From NCBI RefSeq assembly GCF_008386585.1, contig NZ_VUOB01000106.1, forward strand, positions 1 through 39,364: 39,364 nucleotides of DNA. The letters run 5' to 3'. Both the position numbers and the translations under genes were made by a program. Numbering within the stretch: the first letter of the stretch is position 1; each line of letters begins with the position of its first letter. The notes under the pieces are model-generated. The model worked only from the letters and a program-made list of their open reading frames with translations, did no database searches and had not been told where the DNA came from. This document shows, in pieces, positions 25,411 through 33,616 of the stretch. The stretch is from Solihabitans fulvus. GTDB lineage: Bacteria; Actinomycetota; Actinomycetes; Mycobacteriales; Pseudonocardiaceae.

Positions 25411-26132
25411 GCCAGGGACAGCAGCAGCCCACTCCTCCCCCGGCCGCGCGGCCGGGGGAGCAGGGGGAGGAGCAGCCACACGTGGTGGTCAGGGATCGTC
25501 GACGCATCGACCCGGAGACCGGCCAGGTCAGGCACTCGGTCGAGGACAGCGTGCCCGGCACGGCGGACGAGACCGGTTCGCCGGCCGTCCCGCCCGTTGA
25601 CCCGACCGTCGGGGACGCCGACGGCGGCCGACACGCCGTCGCCGACGAGTCGGACGCGTTCGCGGGCCTGCGGGCCGAGCTCGACGAGCGCACGGCCGAC
25701 CTCCAGCGGCTCACCGCGGAGTACGCCAACTACCGCAAGCGCGTCGAGCGGGACCGCGAGGTCGTGGTCACCGCAGCCAAGGCGCAGGTCGCGAGCGAGC
25801 TGCTCGGCGTGCTCGACGACGTCGAGCGGGCGTCCGCGCACGGCGACCTGACCGGGGCCTTCAAGGCCGTGGCGGACAAGCTGGTCACCTCGCTCCAGCG
25901 GGCGGGCCTCGAGCCGTTCGGCCACGAGGGCGAAGCGTTCGACCCCTCGGTGCACGAGGCCGTGCAGCACGACACCTCGCCAGAGGTGAGCGGCCCGACC
26001 GTGACCGGGGTACTGCGCCGGGGCTACCGCTTCGGCGACCGGATGGTCCGGCCCGCGCTCGTCGCGGTCACCGACCACGAGCCCGGGTCCGAGCAGCCGA
26101 TCGTCGACGTGCCCGTCGACGAGCAGGCCTGA
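25407..26132 (+). CDS. grpE: Nucleotide exchange factor GrpE
   Basis: 241-aa co-chaperone that releases ADP from DnaK. A disordered N-terminus (about 1-90, Pro/Glu/Asp-rich) is followed by the long coiled coil (LRAELDERTADLQRLTAEYAN, YRKRVERDREVVV) and the C-terminal beta-wing (GLEPFGHEGEAFDPSVHEAV, VLRRGYRFGDRMVRPALVAV). GTG 25407 overlaps the dnaK stop (GTGA), so translation is coupled. A 26-bp perfect palindrome lies within its first codons. Confidence 0.97.
25435..25460. repeat. 26-bp perfect palindrome at the start of grpE
   Basis: 13-bp arms without a spacer (centre between 25447 and 25448): CTCCCCCGGCCGC and its reverse complement. In RNA it forms a very stable hairpin (loop taken from the centre) about 28 nt after the grpE start codon. 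It encodes PPAARPGE. Confidence 0.9.
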
Positions 26133-26167
26133 GCACACAAGTCAGCTGAGAAAGGAGGAGACGTCCG

Positions 26168-27361
26168 GTGAGCGCTAGGGACTGGATCGAAAAGGACTTC
26201 TACCGCGAGCTGGGCGTCTCCTCCGACGCGTCGGCCGACGAGATCAAGAAGGCGTACCGCAAGCTCGCCAGGGAGCTGCACCCGGACGCGAATCCGGGCG
26301 ACAGCAAGGCGGAGGCGCGGTTCAAGGCCGTGTCCGAGGCCTACGGCGTGCTGTCGGACACGGCCAAGCGCAAGCAGTACGACGAGGCCCGCAGGCTGTT
26401 CGGCGGCGGTGGCGGCTTCGGCGGTGGCGGGTTCGGCGGCGGGTCCGGCGGCTTCGACATCGGCGACCTGTTCAACCGCGCGGGCGCCGGCGCGGCGTCA
26501 TCGGGCGGCGGCGCGGGCGCTGGCGGCATCGGCGACCTGCTCGGCGGGCTGTTCAACCGGCGCGGCAGCACGACCGCGTCGGCGAACCGGCCCCGCAGGG
26601 GCGAGGACGTCGAGACCGACATCCGCATCGACTTCACCGAGGCCGTGCGGGGAGCCACCGTGCCGTTGCGCCTGTCCAGCCCGGCGACCTGCGGCACCTG
26701 CCACGGTTCCGGCGCGAAGCCGGGCACCTCGCCGCGCACCTGCGCCACCTGCAACGGCGCGGGCCTGGTCACCCGCAGCCAGGGCGCGTTCGCGTTCAGC
26801 GAGCCGTGCCGCGACTGCCGGGGCACCGGCCGGATCATCGACGACCCCTGCCCGGAGTGCGCGGGCGAGGGCGTCAGCACCAAGACCAGGACGCTGACCG
26901 TCCGGGTGCCCTCCGGGGTCGACGACGGGCAGCGCATTCGCCTTGCCGGGCAAGGAGAACCGGGCCGCAACGGCGCGCCGGCCGGCGACCTGTTCGTGCG
27001 GGTGCACGTCAACCCGCACCAGTTCTTCGGGCGGTCCGGCAACGACCTGACGATCACCGTGCCGGTGACCTTCCCCGAACTGGCGCTCGGCACCACGTTG
27101 ACGGTGCCGACGCTGGACGGCAAGGTGACATTGAAGGTCGCGCCCGGCACCCCGAGCGGACGCGTCCTTCGGGCACGAGGCAAGGGCATCGAACGGCGGG
27201 ACGGGCAGGTCGGCGACCTGCTGGTGACCGTGCAGGTCGCGGTGCCCAACAAGCTGGACGACAAGGCAACGGAAGCATTGCAGGCCTACGCCGAGGCGAC
27301 CCGCGAGCACGACCCGAGGGCGGAGCTGACCGCGTGGCTCGAACAGGGGAGGTCGTCGTGA
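26168..27361 (+). CDS. dnaJ: Chaperone DnaJ (Hsp40), DnaJ1 type
   Basis: 397-aa type I J-protein. The J-domain (about 8-75) has KDFYRELGVSSDASADEIKK and the HPD motif in ARELHPDANPGD. A long Gly-rich linker (about 78-135) follows. Four zinc-binding CxxCxGxG-like repeats are present: CGTCHGSG, CATCNGAG, CRDCRGTG and CPECAGEG. The C-terminal substrate-binding domains include GDLFVRVHVNPHQFF. GTG 26168 is preceded by AAAGGAGG. It stimulates DnaK ATPase and delivers substrates. Its stop overlaps the hspR start. Confidence 0.98.
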   Translation: MSARDWIEKDFYRELGVSSDASADEIKKAYRKLARELHPDANPGDSKAEARFKAVSEAYGVLSDTAKRKQYDEARRLFGGGGGFGGGGFGGGSGGFDIGDLFNRAGAGAASSGGGAGAGGIGDLLGGLFNRRGSTTASANRPRRGEDVETDIRIDFTEAVRGATVPLRLSSPATCGTCHGSGAKPGTSPRTCATCNGAGLVTRSQGAFAFSEPCRDCRGTGRIIDDPCPECAGEGVSTKTRTLTVRVPSGVDDGQRIRLAGQGEPGRNGAPAGDLFVRVHVNPHQFFGRSGNDLTITVPVTFPELALGTTLTVPTLDGKVTLKVAPGTPSGRVLRARGKGIERRDGQVGDLLVTVQVAVPNKLDDKATEALQAYAEATREHDPRAELTAWLEQGRSS

Positions 27362-27816
27362 GCATCCCACCGCTTGGCTCGACGGGGTCCGCGTTCCCGT
27401 TCCCGCCAGGTGCGGACGAGGACACCCCGATGTTCGTGATCTCCGTGGCCGCCCAGCTGTCCGGGCTGCACGCGCAGACCCTGCGCAGCTACGACCGGCT
27501 CGGCCTGGTCTCGCCAGGCCGCACCTCCGGCGGCGGCCGCCGCTACTCGATGCGCGACATCGTGCTGCTGCGCGAGGTGCAGCGGCTGTCCCAGGAAGAC
27601 GGCGTCAACCTCGCCGGCATCAAGCGGATCATCGACCTGGAGAACGAGGTCGACGCCCTACGCAGCAGGCTGCTCGAGCTGACCGAGGAGCTGGCCGCCG
27701 CGCACGTCGCCGCCGAGCAGGCCGCCGCGACCGTGCACGCCTCCTACCGCAGGGACCTGGTTCCCGTGCGCCGCGAGACCGCGCTCGTGGTCTGGAAGCC
27801 CCAACCGCGCCGCTGA
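27358..27816 (+). CDS. hspR: Heat-shock repressor HspR (MerR family)
   Basis: 152-aa MerR-type repressor of the chaperone regulon. A 24-residue N-terminal extension precedes MFVISVAAQLSGLHAQTLRSYDRLGLVSPGRTSGGGRRYS (given here in shorthand; HTH about 26-65), a strong HspR match, followed by the wing and a coiled coil (NEVDALRSRLLELTEELAAA). GTG 27358 overlaps the dnaJ stop (GTGA) and has GGGGAGG before it; an ATG at 27430 is less likely. HspR binds HAIR repeats with DnaK as co-repressor in Streptomyces, so it should control its own operon (23417-23492) and clpB (38521-38541). Confidence 0.95.
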   Translation: MSIPPLGSTGSAFPFPPGADEDTPMFVISVAAQLSGLHAQTLRSYDRLGLVSPGRTSGGGRRYSMRDIVLLREVQRLSQEDGVNLAGIKRIIDLENEVDALRSRLLELTEELAAAHVAAEQAAATVHASYRRDLVPVRRETALVVWKPQPRR

Positions 27817-27826
27817 GCTTTCGGGC

Positions 27827-28546
27827 CTACGACACAACCTCCCCGAACACCAGATCGGCCTCGACCACCGAGCCGTTCGCCTGCCCCGGGTTCGTAGGCT
27901 CTGGGTTCGCCGGTTCCGCGTGCGCCGGCTCGGTGTTCACCAGCCCCGTGTTGACCAACGCCGCGTTCACCAGTTCTGCGTTCACCTGGTCCGACCCGAG
28001 AGCACGCTCCCGCGCCTGCTCCGCCGTGCGCCCGTACCTGCGATGCCGGTCGACGAGCCGACGCAGCCGCAGCTCCTCGTCCGGCGCGAGGAACCACACC
28101 TCGTCCAGCGCCGCGCGCACGCGCGGCCAGTGCAGCAGGTAGTTGCCCTCGGTCACCACCAGCGGCACCTCGGGCGGCACCGGCACCGCGCAGGCGATCG
28201 GCTCCTCGATCTCGCGGCGGAACTCCGGCGCGTACACGACGCCGGAGTCGTTGCGCCGCAACCGAAGCAGTAGCTCCAGGTAGCCGGCCGCGTCGAAGGT
28301 GTCCTCGGCGCCCTTGCGGTCGGCCCGGCCAAGCCGCGCCAACTCCCGCTGCGCCAGGTGGAAGCCGTCCATGCCCACCAGCGCGGCCCGTCCCGGCAGC
28401 GCCCCGACCAGCCGCGCGGCCAGCGTCGACTTGCCGGCCCCCGGTGCACCGCAGATGCCGAGCAGTCGCCGTTCGCCTTGCGCCGCAAGCCTTTCGGCCC
28501 GCCGCACCAGCTCGGCGAACGCCACCGACGTCACCCGCTCAGCCAT
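27827..28546 (-). CDS. P-loop nucleoside/sugar kinase-like protein with a pentapeptide-repeat insert
   Basis: 239-aa protein of the uridine-kinase/pantothenate-kinase-like P-loop family. Walker A is GICGAPGAGKSTLAARL (about 29-45). DGFHLAQRELARLGR and FDAAGYLELLLRLR are typical of this group, and VVTEGNYLLHWP (about 130-141) forms the second strand motif. Phosphate acceptor is unknown. Near the C-terminus, after GSDQVN, eight pentapeptides of the form [AT]-x-[LP]-[VA]-N are inserted before the final strand VVEADLVFGEVVS, encoded by a 15-bp tandem repeat. ATG 28546 lies 16 nt inside the preceding PfkB gene, with which it forms an operon. Confidence 0.8.
   Translation of the reverse strand: MAERVTSVAFAELVRRAERLAAQGERRLLGICGAPGAGKSTLAARLVGALPGRAALVGMDGFHLAQRELARLGRADRKGAEDTFDAAGYLELLLRLRRNDSGVVYAPEFRREIEEPIACAVPVPPEVPLVVTEGNYLLHWPRVRAALDEVWFLAPDEELRLRRLVDRHRRYGRTAEQARERALGSDQVNAELVNAALVNTGLVNTEPAHAEPANPEPTNPGQANGSVVEADLVFGEVVS
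27875..27994 (-). repeat. Eight 15-bp tandem repeats inside the kinase gene
   Basis: Eight consecutive 15-bp units beginning GTTC, GTGC or GTTG (on the plus strand), for example GTTCACCAGCCCCGT and GTTCACCAGTTCTGC. The period keeps the reading frame and adds about 40 residues compared with what the fold needs. Confidence 0.85.
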
Positions 28547-29403
28547 GCCCGCGCCCCCACTCGGCTCACTCGCCGCGCCGCCACCTCGTTGGCCGCGTCG
28601 ATCAGCTCGGGTAGATCCTCCGCCGTCGGCACCCGACCCAGCCGCGCCACCCCGAACAGCAGCGCGCCGTGCCACACATCGCCCGCCCCGAGCGTGTCCC
28701 GCGCCGGCACCCTCGGCACCGCGCGCTCGCCCGCGCCGCCGTCGCGACCCGACCAGCGCACCGGAGCCGCGCCCGCCGTCCTGGTCACCAGCGCAACGCC
28801 GAGCCGGTGCAGGGCGCGCTCGGTCGCGGCGGCCTCGGGATGGTCGGGCAGCCGGAAGGAGGACGAGCACGCGCACACGTCCACCAGCGGCAGCAGGTCC
28901 GCGAGCACCGGCTTCCAGCTGCCGGCGTCGAGCAGCACCGGGACACCCGCGCGGCGCGCCGCTGCGGCCACGGCGAGCGCGAGCCGAGGGTGGTGGCCGT
29001 CCACCAGCACCGCCCCGGTCACGGCGAGCCCGGCCGACGCGTCGACCAGCACGTCGGCGGCGTTGTGCGACACCACGGTCCGCTCGCCGTCCCGCTCCCG
29101 CACGGCCGCCGCGCTCACCGGCGGCGGCCGATCGCGCTCGGGGTCGGCGTCGAGCACCCGAACCCCGTGCGCGGCGAGGTCGTCGCGGGCGAACCCGGCC
29201 AGCGGGTGCCGGCCGAGGACCGTGTGCAGGGTGGTTGCCGCGCCGAGCGACGCCGCGGTGACGGCGGCGTTCGCGGCAGGCCCGCCCGCGGCCAGCTCGA
29301 CGGACGCCGACTGGGTCTTCTCGCCGGGACCCGGCAGCTCGGCAACGCGCTGCACCAGGTCGACCGTGCACAGCCCGGCCAGCACCACCTCGACGTCGTT
29401 CAT
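28531..29403 (-). CDS. PfkB-family sugar kinase
   Basis: 290-aa ribokinase/PfkB kinase. The N-terminal signature AAGGPAANAAVTAASLGA (about 38-55) and the C-terminal catalytic/anion-hole motif RDTLGAGDVWHGALLFG (about 237-253, Asp as base) are both present. It phosphorylates a sugar or nucleoside using ATP; substrate not determinable. It is first in a two-gene minus-strand operon with the P-loop kinase (16-nt overlap) and divergent from a LacI-type repressor, whose operators lie in the shared promoter. No transporter is next to it. Confidence 0.87.
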   Translation of the reverse strand: MNDVEVVLAGLCTVDLVQRVAELPGPGEKTQSASVELAAGGPAANAAVTAASLGAATTLHTVLGRHPLAGFARDDLAAHGVRVLDADPERDRPPPVSAAAVRERDGERTVVSHNAADVLVDASAGLAVTGAVLVDGHHPRLALAVAAAARRAGVPVLLDAGSWKPVLADLLPLVDVCACSSSFRLPDHPEAAATERALHRLGVALVTRTAGAAPVRWSGRDGGAGERAVPRVPARDTLGAGDVWHGALLFGVARLGRVPTAEDLPELIDAANEVAARRVSRVGARAWLSG

Positions 29404-29478
29404 GTGGCCGACCCCATCATGTTCCGCGAACTCCCGTGTGGTTGATTGCGTGGCGTCCCCACGCGGGTATGGTCCCCG

Positions 29479-29502
29479 GCAACCGCTTGCGCAAACGCTT
29501 GC
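29479..29502. promoter_or_regulatory. Two abutting LacI-type operators
   Basis: GCAACCGCTTGC (29479-29490) and GCAAACGCTTGC (29491-29502) are adjacent 12-bp sites with GCAA/TTGC arms and a CG-containing centre, the usual LacI-family form. They lie between the PfkB and lacI-type genes, 27 bp before the regulator's ATG. Confidence 0.85.
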
Positions 29503-29528
29503 CGGCCGGAGGAGCAAGGAAGCCGCAC

Positions 29529-30509
29529 ATGGTCACTATGCGGGATGTCGCCACGCTCGCTGGCGTCTCGATCACCACGGTCTCGCACGTGGTCAACGGC
29601 ACCAGGGCCGTCGCCCCGGAGACCAAGACCCGCGTGCTCGCCGCGATCGAGGCCACCGGCTACACCGGCGACGCCATCGCGCGGTCGCTGGTCACCGGCG
29701 GCACCAAGTCGATCGGCGTGGCGATCTCGCTGGTGACCAGGCCCTACTTCGCCGAGCTGATCGCCGCCGTCGAGGACGAGGCTGCGAAGGCCGGCTACAC
29801 GCTGGTGCTGGTGAACACGCGCGACGACGCGAAGACCGAGCACGACGCGGTGCGCACGCTGCGGTCCCGTCGGGTCGACGGCCTGCTGCTGACCCCGTCG
29901 GCCGGGGCGGGCGAGGGGGTGCTGCCCGAGCTGCGGCAGCTCGGGTTGCCGACCGTGCTGGTGGACCGGCTGTCGGTGAACCAGGAACTGGACCAGGTCG
30001 GGCCGGAGAACGTGCAGGCCACGTCCGCGCTGGTGCGCCACCTCGCCGAGGCCGGGCACCGGCAGATCGCGATGATCACCGGAGCCGAGGGGCTCGCCAC
30101 GACGGCCGAGCGGGTGCTCGGCTACCGCCTCGGGCTCGGTCGCGCCGGGTTGCAGTGGGATGAGGCGCTGGTGGCGTCCGGAGAGGCCGGCCTGCCCCGG
30201 TTGCTGGACGTTCCGCTGCTGGCGCCGACGGCGGTGGTCGCGGGGGACAGCACGGTGCTCGCCGGCCTGCTGCGCGCGGCAAGGGCGCGCGGGGTGCGGA
30301 TCGGCACCGACCTCGCGGTGGTCGGGTACGACGAGGTGGACTGGGCCGACCTGGTCGACCCGCCGGTGACCACGATGGCGCAGCCCATCGACGGGATCGG
30401 CCGCGCCGCCGTGCGCATGCTGCTGGCCAGGATCGCCGACCCGGACCGGCCTGCGGAGACGGTTCGGCTCCCCCCGACGCTGATCCACCGCCAGTCCTGC
30501 TGCCGCTGA
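29529..30509 (+). CDS. LacI-family transcriptional regulator
   Basis: 326-aa repressor. The N-terminal HTH and hinge helix read MVTMRDVATLAGVSITTVSH then VVNGTRAVAPETKTRVLAAI (residues 1-40). The periplasmic-binding-like sugar-sensing domain starts at KSIGVAISLVTRPYFAEL, with GLLLTPS and VVGYDEVDWADLVDPPVTT further on. It has all LacI-family landmarks. ATG 29529 follows GGAGGAGCAAGGAAG. Two operators precede it and are shared with the divergent kinases, so it probably autoregulates and represses them until its sugar ligand appears. Confidence 0.93.
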   Translation: MVTMRDVATLAGVSITTVSHVVNGTRAVAPETKTRVLAAIEATGYTGDAIARSLVTGGTKSIGVAISLVTRPYFAELIAAVEDEAAKAGYTLVLVNTRDDAKTEHDAVRTLRSRRVDGLLLTPSAGAGEGVLPELRQLGLPTVLVDRLSVNQELDQVGPENVQATSALVRHLAEAGHRQIAMITGAEGLATTAERVLGYRLGLGRAGLQWDEALVASGEAGLPRLLDVPLLAPTAVVAGDSTVLAGLLRAARARGVRIGTDLAVVGYDEVDWADLVDPPVTTMAQPIDGIGRAAVRMLLARIADPDRPAETVRLPPTLIHRQSCCR

Positions 30510-30510
30510 C

Positions 30511-30548
30511 ACTCGCGGTTCAACTCCACACGATGACCGACCGCGAGT
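30511..30548 (+). terminator. Hairpin after the LacI-type gene
   Basis: ACTCGCGGT (30511-30519) pairs with ACCGCGAGT (30540-30548) around a 20-nt loop directly after the stop codon. Confidence 0.55.
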
Positions 30549-30550
30549 CA

Positions 30551-30626
30551 GGTGGCCTGGTCAGGAGCGTTCGAGCAGGGCGGCGGCCTCCAGCACCATC
30601 CACGCCCCGACCTGCACGGACAGGTC
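30551..30626 (-). repeat. Extra copy of the GH76 gene 3' end
   Basis: 76 bp identical to 30670-30745, displaced by 119 bp. It repeats the last 21 codons, stop codon and 10 trailing bases of the glycosidase gene, separated from the real end by a 43-bp spacer. It is a gene fragment without a start. Confidence 0.95.
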
Positions 30627-30669
30627 GCAGTGCCCACCCGAACCCCACCACCTGACCGGCCGTCGGTCG

Positions 30670-30745
30670 GGTGGCCTGGTCAGGAGCGTTCGAGCAGGGC
30701 GGCGGCCTCCAGCACCATCCACGCCCCGACCTGCACGGACAGGTC
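30670..30745 (-). repeat. Native copy of the duplicated GH76 3' end
   Basis: Partner of 30551-30626 with perfect identity over 76 bp. It spans the functional stop codon of the glycosidase (30680-30682) and the bases encoding DLSVQVGAWMVLEAAALLERS region. Confidence 0.95.
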
Positions 30746-31786
30746 ACGTTCCGGCGCCCCGCCCGTTGGCTCGACGGCCGGGACGGACCAGTCGGGCCCG
30801 AACAGCGGCCCGCCAGAGGCCATCCCCCTGTTGCGCCACGCCGCCTCGGCGGAGTCGTACACCAGCGCCGACGCGAGCCGCGCAGGCTCCGGCCTGCCGA
30901 GCCCCGGCAGCAGCACGGCCGCCTGGGCCAGGTACCGCGCCAGGATCCCGCTGAACAACCCGCCGTCGCCGCCGCCGTGCCCGACCAGCACGCCGTCCAC
31001 GGTCAGCTCCCCGGCCACCGCGGCGATGACGCGCTCCGCCCGGTCCAGCCACGCCGAGGTGCCGTCCGCCCGCGCCAGCTCAAGACACGCGCCGAGGTAG
31101 ACGCCCTGACAGTAGGTGTAGATCGTCTTCTCGACGTCGGTCACCACCCCGGCGGCGTCGACGTGCAGCCCGTCCCAGACCAGCCCGGTGTCGGGGTCGA
31201 CCAGCCACTCGTCGATCCACTCCACGGTGGACCTGGCGCGCTGGAGGTCGGTCCGCTCGCCGCCGTGCACGGCGAGCCGCGCGAGCAGGATCGCGGTGGG
31301 GCCGTTGGCCGGCACGTTCTTGAAGTCCGAGCCCTTCCGCCACCAGATGCCGCCGCCGGCGTGGTCGGTCCAGGCGCCGCGAAGCTCCGAGGCGATCACG
31401 GCCTCCGCGCGGGGTCGGTACACGCCGAGGTCCTTGGCCGCGCGCACCAGCGCCAGGCCGAGCCAGGCCATGTCGTCGTAGAACACGTTGGTCCAGCTGC
31501 CGAAGTTGCGCAGGTGGACACCGCGCACGAAGTTGGCGACGACCGCGGCCCGCGCGCCGGTCGGCGAGCGCAGCTGGGCGTCGACGAGACAGTCCAACAC
31601 GTGCGCCTGCCACCAGTAGTTCCAATGCAGGTGCAGCCGCTGCGGCAGCGTCGGCGGCCACCCGGCGACGCCAAGCAGCGTGCCGGGCACACACCACACC
31701 CGGCGCAGGTGCCTCGACTGCACCGCCCGCTCGGCAACCCCGGCCCGTGCGGCCATCAGCCGGGGGCTCGACCTTTGCGCGGTCAC
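30680..31786 (-). CDS. Glycoside hydrolase family 76-like protein
   Basis: 368-aa (alpha/alpha)6-barrel-type protein resembling bacterial GH76 alpha-1,6-mannanases. LHWNYWWQAHVLDCLVDAQL (about 54-73) and VFYDDMAWLGLAL (101-113) match the family; Asp104-Asp105 would be the catalytic pair. GGIWWRKGSDFKNVPANGPT and YTYCQGVYLGACLEL further on are also typical. No signal peptide is seen, so it may be cytosolic, unlike secreted mannanases. GTG 31786 is the longest start; ATG 31756 is possible. The 3' end is duplicated downstream. It might process mannose-containing glycans, but substrate is inferred only from the family. Confidence 0.8.
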   Translation of the reverse strand: MTAQRSSPRLMAARAGVAERAVQSRHLRRVWCVPGTLLGVAGWPPTLPQRLHLHWNYWWQAHVLDCLVDAQLRSPTGARAAVVANFVRGVHLRNFGSWTNVFYDDMAWLGLALVRAAKDLGVYRPRAEAVIASELRGAWTDHAGGGIWWRKGSDFKNVPANGPTAILLARLAVHGGERTDLQRARSTVEWIDEWLVDPDTGLVWDGLHVDAAGVVTDVEKTIYTYCQGVYLGACLELARADGTSAWLDRAERVIAAVAGELTVDGVLVGHGGGDGGLFSGILARYLAQAAVLLPGLGRPEPARLASALVYDSAEAAWRNRGMASGGPLFGPDWSVPAVEPTGGAPERDLSVQVGAWMVLEAAALLERS

Positions 31787-31838
31787 GACTCAATGGTGAG
31801 GGCTGGACCGGTACAGAAGCTCCCCCGGGGAAATCTTG

Positions 31839-32489
31839 TCACCAGGCCGTGTCGAGGTCGGCGTGCTGCCGCACCCACGTGTGCATGACGATCCCCGCGG
31901 CGACACCGGCGTTGATCGACCTGGTCGAGCCGAACTGCGCGATCGACACCAGCAGCGCGGCGGCCGCCCGCGCCTCCTCCGTCACCCCCGGGCCCTCCTG
32001 GCCGAACAGCAGCAGGCACCGCTTGGGCAGGTCGACGCGCTCAACGGGACGTGACCCCGGGGTGTTGTCGACCGCGACCAGCGCGAGGTCCTCGGCCGCC
32101 GCGAACGCCACCAGCGCCTCGACGTCCGCGTGGTGCCGGATGTGCTGGTAGCGGTCGGTGACCATGGCGCCCCGCCGGTTCCATCGACGCCGACCGACGA
32201 TGTGCACCTCGCGCGCGGCGAACGCGTTCGCGGTGCGCACGACCGTGCCGATGTTGTGGTCGTGCTGGAAGTTCTCGATGGCCACGTGGAAGTCGTGCCG
32301 CCGCAAGTCGAGGTCGGCGACGACGGCGTCGCGCCGCCAGTACCGGTACGCGTCGACCACGTTGCGGCGGTCGCCGTCGGCCAGCAGCTCGGGGTCGTAG
32401 CGTTCGTCGGTCGGCCACGGCCCCTGCCACGGCCCTACCCCGACAGCCTCACCCGATCCCCATTCGGTGGGCCCCTGCTCGTCGCTCAC
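31839..32489 (-). CDS. TrmH/SpoU-family RNA 2'-O-methyltransferase
   Basis: 216-aa SPOUT methyltransferase. The three SpoU motifs are present: NIGTVVRTANAFAAREVHIVG (about 79-99, split as NIGTVVRTANAF and REVHIVG), LLLFGQEGPGVTEEA (about 158-172), and SIAQFGSTRSINAGVAAGIV (about 180-199) forming the knotted AdoMet site. It probably methylates a tRNA or rRNA ribose; the target nucleotide is not predictable. By position it corresponds to mycobacterial Rv0380c. GTG 32489 lies 41 nt inside the DUF2784 gene on the same strand, implying coupling. Confidence 0.9.
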   Translation of the reverse strand: MSDEQGPTEWGSGEAVGVGPWQGPWPTDERYDPELLADGDRRNVVDAYRYWRRDAVVADLDLRRHDFHVAIENFQHDHNIGTVVRTANAFAAREVHIVGRRRWNRRGAMVTDRYQHIRHHADVEALVAFAAAEDLALVAVDNTPGSRPVERVDLPKRCLLLFGQEGPGVTEEARAAAALLVSIAQFGSTRSINAGVAAGIVMHTWVRQHADLDTAW

Positions 32490-32835
32490 CGCGCCGCCTG
32501 GCGTACAGGCCGAGCCAGGACGTCAGGATGAGCACGACCACGAAGCCCTGGACGAGCGCCTTGTAGCCGTCCGGGTAGAGCACGCCGGTGACGTAGTGGT
32601 CGATGAAGCCCGGCAGCTCCGGCATGCCTGCCGCGTGCCGGAACACGTTCTCCAGCAACGTCAGCGGACAGTCGACCGCAGGGAACGTGATGATGATGAT
32701 CGCCCACGCGGCGAACATCAGGTGCAGGTAGAACACCCAGCGCCAGCGCCACGCGACGAAGCCCCCGAACAGCACGAAGGCCAACGCCGCGAAGTGCAGG
32801 ATCACGACGAGCACGACCATCATCTGGGCGACCAT
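32449..32835 (-). CDS. DUF2784 membrane protein
   Basis: 128-aa protein with four predicted helices: VVLVVILHFAALAFVLFGGF, WVFYLHLMFAAWAIIIITF, a short amphipathic part, and GFVVVLILTSWLGLYA. The loop VDCPLTLLENVFRHAAG carries the CPLTxLE motif of DUF2784. Function is unknown. ATG 32835 has GGGAGG five bases upstream. Its 3' end overlaps the TrmH-like gene by 41 nt. Confidence 0.88.
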   Translation of the reverse strand: MVAQMMVVLVVILHFAALAFVLFGGFVAWRWRWVFYLHLMFAAWAIIIITFPAVDCPLTLLENVFRHAAGMPELPGFIDHYVTGVLYPDGYKALVQGFVVVLILTSWLGLYARRRGERRAGAHRMGIG

Positions 32836-32916
32836 GTGGACCTCCCTGGTCCAGATTAGGCCGCTTCGCCTCGCGCGTCCTGTCGAATTCCGCCAGTTTC
32901 ACCCTGTCGTCGGCAC

Positions 32917-33582
32917 TCACCGCCACGGGACCTGCGCGCTCACGTCGATCAGCAGGTCGACCGCCGCGGCCACCGGAGCCTGGGTGATCCCGCCGGGCAG
33001 GACGAGGGCCAGTTCGCGGTCGTCGAAGACCAGCACGCCCTGCCCCAGCCTGGGATCGGCGGCCAGCGGGCCGGTCAGCCCAGGGTGCAGCACGGCGCGC
33101 GCGAACGCGGGATCCGGTGTCTGCACGTGGAAGCGCGCGTCGAACGCCGGGTCGCCGATCTGCACGTCGGCGTGGAACGCGGTGAGCCAGGTCAGGCCCT
33201 GCGGCGCGATCGTCAGCCGGGGCCCTGGCGCGGGACGCGGGATCAGCACCACGGTGAAGGCCGCGACCGTGCTGTAGGCGACCTGCGTCTGGAGCACCGG
33301 CAGTTCGATCGCGAGCCCGTGGGTGCCTCGGCGGGGCCCGGTGATCTGCACACCGAGCCCCAGCCGCCGCGCACCCGTGATCCGGTAGATGTCGTGCACC
33401 CGCTGTTCGATCAGCGGGTCGGTGGTGCCGTAGCCCCAGCCCAGCTGCGCGGCCAGTGCCTGCACGGCGTTCGCCCACGCCGGGGCGTTCGTCTGCGCCT
33501 GCCGCCGGCGCGCCACGCCGGCGATGACGCCGATGGCCAGGATCACCAGGATCACCGGGATCACGTAGATCACAGCCGACAT
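32917..33582 (-). CDS. Membrane-anchored hypothetical protein
   Basis: 221-aa protein with one N-terminal transmembrane helix (VIYVIPVILVILAIGVIAGV) followed by a positively charged stop (ARRRQAQ), so the rest is cytosolic. The soluble part is beta-rich and contains GPRRGTHGLAIELP and FDARFHVQTPDPAFARAVL, which resemble DUF3137-like folds only weakly. By position it may match mycobacterial Rv0381c. No function is proposed. Confidence 0.7.
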   Translation of the reverse strand: MSAVIYVIPVILVILAIGVIAGVARRRQAQTNAPAWANAVQALAAQLGWGYGTTDPLIEQRVHDIYRITGARRLGLGVQITGPRRGTHGLAIELPVLQTQVAYSTVAAFTVVLIPRPAPGPRLTIAPQGLTWLTAFHADVQIGDPAFDARFHVQTPDPAFARAVLHPGLTGPLAADPRLGQGVLVFDDRELALVLPGGITQAPVAAAVDLLIDVSAQVPWR

Positions 33583-33616
33583 CCCCCAGAATCAGGTCGG
33601 GTCACGCCAGGTCAGG

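Noticed and set aside
27827..29371. Single 514-aa kinase fusion
   Set aside because: The frame upstream of 28546 is out of register with the well-supported PfkB gene, and the kinase fold starts at MAERVTS.
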